A stretch of DNA of 6,066 bases. It comes from JBAXBF01 sp034429745. Lineage in GTDB: Bacteria; Chloroflexota; Anaerolineae; Anaerolineales; DRKV01. The stretch spans positions 1 to 6,066 of the forward strand of contig DAOUFY010000049.1 of NCBI GenBank assembly GCA_034429745.1. Reading direction: 5' to 3'. The notes under the pieces were generated by a model. The model had not been told where the DNA came from. It worked only from the letters and a program-made list of their open reading frames with translations, and did no database searches. Both the position numbers and the translations under genes were made by a program. Positions 1 through 6,045 of this stretch are shown one piece after another; position 1 is the first letter of the stretch; every line of letters begins with the position of its first letter.

Positions 1-53
1 ACATTATACTTGAAATAAAAGAATTATCAAAAGATATTAATGTGTTAAAATAA
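1..53 (+). CDS. C-terminal end of an upstream gene (partial)
   Basis: Reading from base 3, an open frame enters from the left edge and stops at the TAA at 51-53. It gives a 16-residue tail, IILEIKELSKDINVLK, which has the heptad-like hydrophobic spacing of a helix or coiled coil. The other two + strand frames stop earlier, at 11-13 and 16-18. The gap to the next gene is 43 bases of A+T-rich sequence, so the fragment could be the first visible member of the same operon. No function can be assigned from so short a tail, and chance openness over 50 bases cannot be excluded. Confidence 0.5.
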   Translation, partial: IILEIKELSKDINVLK

Positions 54-87
54 AAAAAATTAATAAAACATATCCTTACGATTTTAT

Positions 88-92
88 GGAGG
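88..92 (+). promoter_or_regulatory. Ribosome binding site that decides the TTG start at 97
   Basis: GGAGG lies four bases upstream of the TTG at 97-99. The frame has an in-frame stop at 64-66 and no ATG or GTG between that stop and the TTG. An ATG at 86 is out of frame and meets a TGA at 98-100 after four codons. The spacing is a little short, but this is the only credible start for the 147-residue gene. Confidence 0.65.
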
Positions 93-96
93 CCAA

Positions 97-540
97 TTGA
101 GCAGGTTAATCAAACTTGATTCAGGAAGACGTGAACGCGATAAATTATTAAGGTCTATCGTTGTCTGTATCAATCGGTTTAATGAAAGCAAAGATTCTAT
201 TGATGTTCATAAAGATCTAATTGCTTATATCATCTTGGCTCTAGAGGAATTGTATAAAATTATTAATACCTCAATCGAAGCATGGGAAAAAAGAGATTAT
301 TGGATTAAAGCTGAGCGTTATAAATCAGAGTGGCAATGGTCTGAAATAATTGCTAAAAAGCTTTCTGAAGCCCTTACAAAAGATGATTGGCATTCAATAG
401 GACAAATCATCGAAGAACTTAGAATCAAATTATCCTATATAAAAATTCCCAAATATCATCATATAGATACTCCATGGAATGGAGCTTGGCAGATGCTTCA
501 GGATAGAATAGAAACGATAAAACAAAAACAAAATAAATAA
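97..540 (+). CDS. Small helical tryptophan-rich protein of unknown function, 147 aa
   Basis: I do not recognise this as a named family. The start is a TTG behind GGAGG. The protein is soluble, with no signal peptide and no membrane helix, and looks almost entirely alpha-helical. It carries seven tryptophans (63, 69, 79, 81, 98, 127, 131). The middle, EAWEKRDYWIKAERYKSEWQ at 61-80, is followed by W81 and alternates aromatic and charged residues. The end, IPKYHHIDTPWNGAW (about 117-131), looks like a conserved signature. It stops 12 bases before the DUF4139 gene on the same strand, so the two are very probably co-transcribed and may work together. Candidate roles such as a chaperone, an adaptor or a small subunit are guesses. 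I have a faint memory of similar hypothetical proteins in Chloroflexota and cyanobacteria, which I cannot confirm here. Confidence 0.8.
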   Translation: MSRLIKLDSGRRERDKLLRSIVVCINRFNESKDSIDVHKDLIAYIILALEELYKIINTSIEAWEKRDYWIKAERYKSEWQWSEIIAKKLSEALTKDDWHSIGQIIEELRIKLSYIKIPKYHHIDTPWNGAWQMLQDRIETIKQKQNK

Positions 541-552
541 GGTTACATTAAT

Positions 553-2367
553 ATGAACGAATTGCCCATAAGAAAGATTACTTTATTTAAGCATGGCCTG
601 GGTGTAATAGAAAGAGAATATAGCGATACCGGCAACAATATTGTTTCAATAAACATCGGGAAAAACAAATTTAATGAGGTTTTAAAAAGTATAACGGTTA
701 TTGAAAAAGGTAAGGGAACTATTCTTTACTGTTCTTATCCGAATCCACTTTCAAATCAGGAACAACTCATTCCTATCATTCATACAATAGATAATGAAAA
801 CGTTCAAAAATCTCTTCAATTCCTAATAAATAAAATACTTGGCAGACGGATTAGGGTTTACCTTGGTGAACCGGGAAAACCAGCTGCCTATTCTAGTCAT
901 TCGTCTGCTATGATTGGCGTATTAATCGGGTATTATTCCATAGCATCTGATGATCTTATTTCCTCTACTTCATTATCATTTTTTAGGGAAAATACAAATC
1001 AAATTATGTTTCTGAAATTGAATCAAGTTTCAGGAATTGAAATTCTTGATGATGAACTAATCAGCAATGTCAAGTCTGAAATAACAAAAATCAATGAGGA
1101 GAACGATAATTCGCTTTCGATTCATCTAGATAATGAACAACATGATTTAACGATACGCTATACTTTACCCTTATCTCCTTGGAGAATGAGTTATCGTTTA
1201 TTGCTTGAAGATGATAAAGATAATGCAAACACTAACAGGGCAATGATTCAAGGGTTAATATTATTTGATAACGAACTAGGTGAAGATTTAAATAATGTTA
1301 ACTTAACATTTATTGCAGCCAATCCCGCAATTGTAGATACAGAATTATATCTTACAGACCAAAACCCTAATCTGCAGCATACTCTTAAATCATCCAATAA
1401 AAACCTACCAAATGAAAAATATCATCTACAAAATCCTGTGAACATAAAAAAGGGGGCATCTGTATTATTGCCCATTTTTTCTGCTAATATGCCATACAAA
1501 GAAATTTTGCTATTTAATCCAAAGTTATCTCAACTCTTCGCCTATAGGAGTATTAGAATCATCAATAATACTGATTTTCTTTTTATTGAAGGACCTGTAT
1601 CTATATATAAAGGAAATACGTACTTAGGTGAATCTATCATAACCTCGCTGCCCAAAGGAGAAGATGGTATTTTACCTTTTGAGTACGAAGATAGAGTCCA
1701 TGTAACATATAATCATAGAGAGTATGAAGATTATCAAGGAATTGGTATTGATGATGATGAATTAGTAATCGTAAAGGTTAAATTTATTGAAATTGAAATA
1801 GGTTTCAACAGCTCATTAAGTTATGACACATTGGTTATGGTTGAATATGCGATTCCAGAAGGATATGAGCTAGCAGAACCAACGAACTATGCTCGTCGTA
1901 ATAATGACACGTTATATTTCGATGTTCTGCTGCCAAAAGAAATGGGGAAAAAATTTCAGGTACTATTCAGACAAATTATAAGGCAGCAAAGATCTTTATC
2001 AGATTTCTCACAAATTGAATTAGAAACACTTATAAGGCACCCTGCTATTGATCCATCACTAAAATCAATCCTTTCTCAGTACAATAAAACAAAAACAGAT
2101 TTAGATTTATATCAAGAGAAGTTGAATTTATTGATTAAATATCTTGAAGAAGAAGCAAAAGAGCAATCGCGATTAAGAAGCAACATATCCATTCTTAAGG
2201 ATGGAGAAATAGAAAGTGTATTAAAAAATGTCTATATCCAGGAATTGTGGGAAAGTGAAAAAAGATATGAAAACTACAAAAGCGAAATAGCATCAATAAA
2301 AAGTAATCTGGAAAGTTTACATAAATCCATAAATGAAACCATCACTTCAATTTTTCGGAAAGGATAG
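553..2367 (+). CDS. DUF4139 domain-containing protein with C-terminal coiled coil, 604 aa
   Basis: The N-terminus (PIRKITLFKHGLGVIERE, about 5-22, then NEVLKSITVIEKGKG) matches the opening strands of DUF4139 proteins, which usually read like 'V.LYKHGVG..ER' followed by 'NDVLKSL'. The segment around SPWRMSYRLLL (208-218; W210, S213-Y214-R215), followed by GLILFDNELGEDLNNVNLTFIAANP, is the DUF4139 core signature, where the family reads 'W..SYRL ... N...EDW..V.L.L.S..P'. The middle is predicted mainly beta. From about 495 to 604 the chain is charged and helical, as a coiled coil. No signal peptide or membrane helix is visible, so it is probably cytosolic, unlike exported MuiA-like relatives. The biochemical function of the family is unknown. 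The ATG at 553 has only a weak upstream AAGG, so translation may depend on the gene 12 bases before it. The last 26 bases overlap the end of the convergent gene. Confidence 0.85.
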   Translation: MNELPIRKITLFKHGLGVIEREYSDTGNNIVSINIGKNKFNEVLKSITVIEKGKGTILYCSYPNPLSNQEQLIPIIHTIDNENVQKSLQFLINKILGRRIRVYLGEPGKPAAYSSHSSAMIGVLIGYYSIASDDLISSTSLSFFRENTNQIMFLKLNQVSGIEILDDELISNVKSEITKINEENDNSLSIHLDNEQHDLTIRYTLPLSPWRMSYRLLLEDDKDNANTNRAMIQGLILFDNELGEDLNNVNLTFIAANPAIVDTELYLTDQNPNLQHTLKSSNKNLPNEKYHLQNPVNIKKGASVLLPIFSANMPYKEILLFNPKLSQLFAYRSIRIINNTDFLFIEGPVSIYKGNTYLGESIITSLPKGEDGILPFEYEDRVHVTYNHREYEDYQGIGIDDDELVIVKVKFIEIEIGFNSSLSYDTLVMVEYAIPEGYELAEPTNYARRNNDTLYFDVLLPKEMGKKFQVLFRQIIRQQRSLSDFSQIELETLIRHPAIDPSLKSILSQYNKTKTDLDLYQEKLNLLIKYLEEEAKEQSRLRSNISILKDGEIESVLKNVYIQELWESEKRYENYKSEIASIKSNLESLHKSINETITSIFRKG

Positions 2368-3781
2368 GTACTCTTGGGTGTTTTACCCATAAACCCAGTC
2401 CAGTATTGCTGCCAAAACCTTTTATTGCATCAATGAAATTTCGATATGATGTTACTTCGTCTGCATTTTTAAAGGAATTGTATATACGAACCCAGCCACT
2501 TATGCCGACAGGTATAGCGTCTTCTACTACAACCCAATGGCGAATTTTCCCCTCTCCGCTTAAAGCACCATTATTTTTTATGCTTACACCAGCGATCAGT
2601 ACATATCCTCCATGCAGTTTTTCACGAAGCCGCCTAGCAGAAAGAAGACTTAGATTGTTTTCTTCTTTATCAAAATTTGCATTTTCATAAGAAAACTTGT
2701 ACAAATCAAGCAAAGATTGTAAGTCCCTAATGCTTGTTCCCTCATTGGGGTTTTTTATAATCTTGTTAGCACGTGGGTAGTTGTCTATCCATCTTTTTAT
2801 AAGAGGAATAACATCACTATTGACAATAGCAGCAACAGCGAAAATTCCACACAAATTGTAATGCCGCATGGAATAGCCTAAAACCGACTTTAAATCAATA
2901 TATTGGGCGGCATTTAATCCACTTTCGATAGCTTCCTTTACCTCATTATCTTCTGGGAAAGTCAAAATTGGTTCATTCAGGTTAAAGACTTTATTTGCAT
3001 TTTCCTCAAAAGCAGGGTCATTATCTTGATTGGGGATGATAAATCTCTCGAATTTATTGAAATTGACAATCCAACCCCTTACTTCTACACCATGTCTGCT
3101 AGCATATATTTCATACCAACGCTTGCTCGGAATTACTGCATCTTTTTTGACTTTACCTGTCCACCTAATAATGTTGTTCTGATTGATCCAACCAATAAAA
3201 AATTTTTCGTTTTCTTGTGGATCTTTGTACAATTTTTCATTTTGCAAAGCAAAGTAATTTCCTTCACCTTGTAATATAGTAAACCATTCTACCAATCTTG
3301 CTTCATCAAGACGACTTTGCTGCTGTATTTCAGAAATCCATTTATTCCACAAGTCTATATTATGGATAATATCTTTTTTAATTGACTGTATTACACCCTG
3401 TTGTTGATTTGGTGATAAGGTTTGCCAATAATTCTCTGGCATCCACGACGGTTTCCCTCCCGTACTCAGCCATTGAGTTAACTCTCTTGGGGTTATATAA
3501 TCAGGTAATAAGGGTATATTAATATTGCTCTCTTTTATACTGATATCAGATAGGCAATAACAAGCATCATGGTTATTATCGTTATTGATCAGTACAAATT
3601 CCTTTGGTACATATCCAGAAAATGAACCGTAAGGACGTACGAGAAGCCAACCATCTTGCTGGCTAATGACTCTAACAGCAAGATTAGATGCAAGCACATC
3701 TAAAACATTACTTTTAGGATTTGGCTCTTCATATAACTTTACTTCTGAACGAATATATCCAATAATCTCTTTCTCTTCCAC
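2342..3781 (-). CDS. SH3-domain protein with C39/papain-like cysteine protease-like C-terminal domain, 479 aa
   Basis: Residues 5-65 form a bacterial SH3 (SH3b) domain: VKLYEEPNPKSNVLDVL, then QDGWLLVRPYGSFSGYVPKEFV with the usual GWL...GYV pattern. A helical linker (about 95-170) follows, then a second SH3-like stretch around 193-250 (WYEIYASRHGVEVRGWI). Residues 295-479 look like a C39-like papain fold: NLCGIFAVAA places the likely nucleophile at C311, RHWVVVEDA gives H415, and VRIYNSF gives N435 as the third member of a Cys-His-Asn triad. There is no signal peptide or membrane helix, so it looks cytosolic. SH3b domains in cell-wall enzymes bind peptidoglycan; here that role is uncertain. 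The start is GTG, with no good Shine-Dalgarno; an in-frame TAA 12 bases upstream of the GTG excludes longer forms. It begins 39 bases after the glmM stop, so it is probably co-transcribed with glmM. The substrate is unknown, and an inactive domain cannot be excluded. Confidence 0.8.
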   Translation of the reverse strand: MEEKEIIGYIRSEVKLYEEPNPKSNVLDVLASNLAVRVISQQDGWLLVRPYGSFSGYVPKEFVLINNDNNHDACYCLSDISIKESNINIPLLPDYITPRELTQWLSTGGKPSWMPENYWQTLSPNQQQGVIQSIKKDIIHNIDLWNKWISEIQQQSRLDEARLVEWFTILQGEGNYFALQNEKLYKDPQENEKFFIGWINQNNIIRWTGKVKKDAVIPSKRWYEIYASRHGVEVRGWIVNFNKFERFIIPNQDNDPAFEENANKVFNLNEPILTFPEDNEVKEAIESGLNAAQYIDLKSVLGYSMRHYNLCGIFAVAAIVNSDVIPLIKRWIDNYPRANKIIKNPNEGTSIRDLQSLLDLYKFSYENANFDKEENNLSLLSARRLREKLHGGYVLIAGVSIKNNGALSGEGKIRHWVVVEDAIPVGISGWVRIYNSFKNADEVTSYRNFIDAIKGFGSNTGLGLWVKHPRVPILSEKLK

Positions 3782-3813
3782 AGTATTCTTTTATGCTGCA
3801 AGGTTTGTACCAT
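3739..3813 (-). other. Possible 24-codon leader ORF overlapping the SH3/protease gene start
   Basis: In the gap after glmM, an ATG at 3811-3813 sits four bases after a GAGGA. It opens a 24-codon frame that stops with TAA at 3739-3741, inside the SH3/protease gene but in another frame. This ATG has a better ribosome binding site than the GTG at 3781 used by the long gene. It may be a leader peptide that couples translation, a sign of a frameshift that has moved the true start, or chance. Nothing in its residues suggests a function. Confidence 0.2.
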
Positions 3814-3820
3814 ACTATCC

Positions 3821-5257
3821 TCACAATATCCCCCCTTTAGTGCAGTTTAATATATCTATTTCATTTCCTTCTGTCCCTGAAACTTGTTGTATTTTATGAC
3901 AGATTGTTAATGCAATAGAGGCTAAATCTATTTCGCTTAGGCTGTTATCCGATTGTAGCATAACTCTAAAGAGAGGTTCTGTTCCGGAATATCTTAAATT
4001 AATTTCTAGCACTCCTTGATGATCAGCCTTCACTTGATTCGCTAATATTGATAATTCTTCTTTAGAGACACGATTGCCATTACCAACATAAGCTGAAGCG
4101 ATGATTTGCGGTGTTCTGTTAAGATCCATAACAAATTCTGAAAACTTTCTTTTTTCTGATTTTATAAAAGCTTCTATAACATATAAAGCAGTTCTCATAC
4201 CATCTCCTGTATTGTGTGTATCATCTAGTAGCATAACATGCCCAGATTGTTCACCTCCCAGCCCAACTTTTGTACTATCACCATATTTATCCTTTAAACT
4301 TTTTAGAGCATTATAAATATATTTATCACCCACTGGGGTTTCTATCACTTGAATTCCGTGTTTTTGTAGGAATTGTTTAAGTCCTAAATTTCTCATTACG
4401 GTAACAGCTACTGTGTCTGCTAATAATCTATTCAATTCTTTTAGATAAATTGCAAGCAAACCAATAATGGCATCTCCATCTACAATATTTCCACATTCGT
4501 CAATAAATATCACTCTATCTGAATCACCATCGAAGGAAATTCCAAAATCCGCGTTGTTTATCTTAATAATATTTCCTATTACTTCTTTATGTCTGCGAAC
4601 ATATTCAGATCCTGCTTCTTTGTTTATATTTTTTCCATTAGGTGAGGCATTTATTGTAAAAATATTAGCCCCTAGAGTTGAAAACAATTCGCTTGCATAT
4701 GGTGATGAAGCACCATTTGCACAATCAATAACTACTTTGTATTTAGATAATTCGAGATGTTGGTGTTCGTTTATTAGGGATGATAAGTAATTCTTTTGTA
4801 AGTGGTGGCTTTGGAGTGTTTTTCCATTGTTAATGACTACACGAAATTGTTCCCCTGATAATACAAGTTCCTCTATTTTTTCTTCATCCGCCTCATCTAA
4901 TTTTTCCCCATCTTTTGTAAAAAATTTAATTCCATTCTGTTGATAAGGATTATGCGAAGCAGAAATAACAACTCCCTCATCTATACTAAAATGTTTTGTT
5001 AACCATGCTATTCCAGGTGTTGTTATTACACCTACATCCCAAACATCTATTCCGCTCGCCATAAAACCAGTAGCCAAAGCATTTTGAATTATTTCACCCG
5101 ATCCTCTTGTGTCTCTTCCAATTACCACTTTCGGATTAGCTTGTTTTTCTCGTAACAATAATCCTGCAGCTTGGCCTAACCGCATTACAAAATCGGGCAA
5201 CAAAGGATATTCTCCATAGACCCCCCTTATACCATCAGTACCAAATAATTTACCCAA
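3821..5257 (-). CDS. glmM: Phosphoglucosamine mutase GlmM, 478 aa
   Basis: GlmM interconverts glucosamine-6-phosphate and glucosamine-1-phosphate in the cytosol, the step before UDP-N-acetylglucosamine synthesis for peptidoglycan. It has all the marks of the alpha-D-phosphohexomutase family. The N-terminus is GKLFGTDGIRG (2-12). The phosphoserine loop is SASHNP (99-104, catalytic S101; family position about 102). The metal loop is DGDSDR (243-248), the sugar-binding loop is GEQSGH (335-340), and the phosphate-binding loop is RYSGTEP (422-428). GEQSGH and the overall length favour GlmM over phosphomannomutase. The start is taken as the TTG at 5255-5257, because GGAGG lies six bases upstream and the protein then begins exactly at the family N-terminus. 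The same frame is open back to an ATG at 5341, which would add 28 residues unlike the family. At 478 residues it is about 30 longer than typical GlmM; some of the excess is a tail of about 18 residues after residue 460. A six-G run lies in the last codons. Confidence 0.95.
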   Translation of the reverse strand: MGKLFGTDGIRGVYGEYPLLPDFVMRLGQAAGLLLREKQANPKVVIGRDTRGSGEIIQNALATGFMASGIDVWDVGVITTPGIAWLTKHFSIDEGVVISASHNPYQQNGIKFFTKDGEKLDEADEEKIEELVLSGEQFRVVINNGKTLQSHHLQKNYLSSLINEHQHLELSKYKVVIDCANGASSPYASELFSTLGANIFTINASPNGKNINKEAGSEYVRRHKEVIGNIIKINNADFGISFDGDSDRVIFIDECGNIVDGDAIIGLLAIYLKELNRLLADTVAVTVMRNLGLKQFLQKHGIQVIETPVGDKYIYNALKSLKDKYGDSTKVGLGGEQSGHVMLLDDTHNTGDGMRTALYVIEAFIKSEKRKFSEFVMDLNRTPQIIASAYVGNGNRVSKEELSILANQVKADHQGVLEINLRYSGTEPLFRVMLQSDNSLSEIDLASIALTICHKIQQVSGTEGNEIDILNCTKGGIL

Positions 5258-5263
5258 AATACA

Positions 5264-5268
5264 CCTCC
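5264..5268 (-). promoter_or_regulatory. Ribosome binding site supporting the TTG start of glmM
   Basis: On the - strand GGAGG stands six bases before TTG GGT AAA TTA TTT GGT. This is textbook spacing and places the start at the conserved GKLFGTDG of GlmM. The competing ATG at 5341 has only an AAGAAG-like weak site. Confidence 0.8.
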
Positions 5269-5288
5269 AACTATTACAATATAAAATA

Positions 5289-5323
5289 CATTTTACCATG
5301 CCTACTTTTGATGGTGTAAAATG
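5289..5323 (-). repeat. Inverted repeat upstream of glmM
   Basis: On the - strand, CATTTTA then CCAT (with a two-base bulge CA between them) pairs with ATGG then TAAAATG around an 11-base loop, giving an 11-pair stem. It lies in the 80-base gap between the membrane gene and the glmM TTG start, 32 bases before that start. No run of U follows, so it is not a clear intrinsic terminator. It could be an mRNA stability or attenuation element, or chance in A+T-rich DNA. Confidence 0.4.
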
Positions 5324-5337
5324 GGTGAAAATTCCTT

Positions 5338-5844
5338 TCATTTACTTCTTTTTTCTATTATCAGACTCTTTGAGTTTGAAAAAGCCCCTATTATCATTAC
5401 CCTCGTTAACCAGACAATAACTGCTACTAATATTGGCACAAAAGTTAACAAAGATCCTTGCGATATAAGAGGATTCTCAATATTTCCATGACTTAATATA
5501 GCTACAGAAACACCCCACCAGGTTAGTACTGCGTTCATTACAGCGGCGATTAACCAAGATCCGAATAAATATAAATTTTCAATCTCTTTTTCGATATTTC
5601 TATTTGAGAACAACTTGGCTAATCCAGCAAAATCAATCCCACAAAAAGCTAGGGATAGTATAGTAGCCCAAGAAAATCCAAAAAAATGTAAATCTCCTAA
5701 TAAGTCAGTGAGTGCATATTCTGTAGTACTGTAGTTGAATATCTCAAATGCTATTAAAGCAAAAGCTAATACTACGATAAAAAAAGCTTCGCGAGTAATT
5801 ACAACATTTTTTGATCGTAAATTCATAGAGATACTTGTATTCAT
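5338..5844 (-). CDS. Four-helix inner membrane protein of unknown function, 168 aa
   Basis: Four hydrophobic segments are clear: about 20-37, 54-76, 93-117 and 132-155. Arginine and lysine in the N-terminus (R10, K12, R18), the 77-90 loop and the C-terminal tail suggest both ends face the cytoplasm. Polar or charged residues within or beside the helices (C68, D71, N104, W109-W110, R148) and the motif FNYSTTEYAL after helix 1 look conserved, but I do not recognise a named family. I recall similar uncharacterised proteins in Chloroflexota, unverified. The ATG at 5842-5844 has GAGGAG six bases upstream. A strong, apparently tightly repressed promoter drives the gene, so it is probably an induced protein. 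Its TGA overlaps an ATG in the extended glmM frame (ATGA), which could allow coupling, although the TTG start downstream is a better fit for glmM. It could be a channel, a stress protein or a small transporter subunit; the sequence does not decide. Confidence 0.85.
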   Translation of the reverse strand: MNTSISMNLRSKNVVITREAFFIVVLAFALIAFEIFNYSTTEYALTDLLGDLHFFGFSWATILSLAFCGIDFAGLAKLFSNRNIEKEIENLYLFGSWLIAAVMNAVLTWWGVSVAILSHGNIENPLISQGSLLTFVPILVAVIVWLTRVMIIGAFSNSKSLIIEKRSK

Positions 5845-5850
5845 TATTTT

Positions 5851-5856
5851 CTCCTC
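5851..5856 (-). promoter_or_regulatory. Ribosome binding site of the membrane protein gene
   Basis: GAGGAG on the - strand lies six bases before the ATG at 5844. It selects this ATG over a second in-frame ATG at codon 7. Confidence 0.75.
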
Positions 5857-5867
5857 TATATAATAAT

Positions 5868-5881
5868 AGAATATATGTTCT
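5868..5881 (-). promoter_or_regulatory. Operator 2, SOS-box-like palindrome at the transcription start
   Basis: AGAACATATATTCT on the - strand is a near-perfect palindrome, GAAC-N4-ATTC, one base from the Gram-positive LexA consensus GAAC-N4-GTTC. It spans the expected start of transcription, downstream of the -10 box. Together with operator 1 it forms a 16-base inverted repeat (5866-5881 against 5891-5906) matching at 15 of 16 positions. Confidence 0.6.
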
Positions 5882-5886
5882 TCTTA

Positions 5887-5915
5887 ATTATAGAACAAAT
5901 ATTCTATTATGTCAA
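5887..5915 (-). promoter_or_regulatory. Exact consensus sigma-70-type promoter
   Basis: On the - strand TTGACA (5910-5915) and TATAAT (5887-5892) are separated by exactly 17 bases, so both hexamers and the spacer are ideal. Transcription should start near 5879-5881, about 36 bases before the ATG of the membrane protein, and may continue into glmM and the SH3/protease gene. Promoters this strong are often held down by a repressor, which fits the two palindromes here. Confidence 0.85.
5892..5905 (+). promoter_or_regulatory. Operator 1, SOS-box-like palindrome in the promoter spacer and -10 box
   Basis: AGAACAAATATTCT is a palindrome of the form GAAC-N4-ATTC, one base from GAAC-N4-GTTC. It fills most of the spacer and touches the -10 box, so a bound dimer would block RNA polymerase. 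Its centre is 24 bases from that of operator 2. The two sites are in inverted orientation, with the better half-site of each facing the other. LexA is the best candidate; another dimeric repressor is possible. Confidence 0.6.
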
Positions 5916-5953
5916 TAAGGAATTTTGGATTTTGTAAGTTGGTGTAACATATT

Positions 5954-5970
5954 TTCTGTAAATTGCAGAA
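5954..5970. repeat. 17-base palindrome near the presumed IS end
   Basis: TTCTGTAAATTGCAGAA matches its own reverse complement at all but the central base and one symmetric pair. In the presumed terminal region of an insertion sequence it could be a transposase or regulator site, but an accidental palindrome is not excluded. Confidence 0.35.
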
Positions 5971-5983
5971 CCTTAACAAAAAC

Positions 5984-6045
5984 GGTGAGTCAGAAGTATC
6001 CTTAAGTTAACCAAAACTAAAAAAGGAGACTAGAAATGACTCACC
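5984..6045 (+). promoter_or_regulatory. Hairpin burying the transposase ribosome binding site and start codon
   Basis: GGTGAGTCA (5984-5992) is the exact reverse complement of TGACTCACC (6037-6045), which includes the last two bases of the ATG. Inside, AGTATCCTT (5995-6003) pairs with AAGGAGACT (6023-6031), apart from one A-G mismatch, and covers the AGGAG Shine-Dalgarno. The loop is 19 bases. Such structures are known to protect other insertion sequences from translation of read-through transcripts. Confidence 0.55.

Noticed and set aside
1..96. A promoter for the left operon
   Set aside because: The region is too A+T-rich: many weak -10-like hexamers occur and none is paired with a convincing -35 at proper spacing.
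86..100. ATG at 86 as the start of the first complete gene
   Set aside because: It is in another frame and meets TGA after four codons. The TTG at 97 opens the long frame.
2375..2389. Hairpin TGGGT-GTTTT-ACCCA as a terminator between the convergent genes
   Set aside because: It has only five pairs, no T run follows in either direction, and it lies inside the coding sequence of the SH3/protease gene.
3831..3836. Six-G run in the last codons of glmM as evidence of a frameshift
   Set aside because: A slip here could change only the last few residues. The conserved part of GlmM ends well before it, so nothing shows that the frame is broken.
2406..4790. Several + strand reading frames of 70-107 codons in this interval
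   Set aside because: They lie antisense to glmM and the SH3/protease gene, which have clear domain motifs, and their translations look like low-complexity shadows without credible starts.
5866..5906. The long inverted repeat as an mRNA terminator or riboswitch stem
   Set aside because: The -10 box lies within it, so only one arm is transcribed. A DNA operator pair explains it better.
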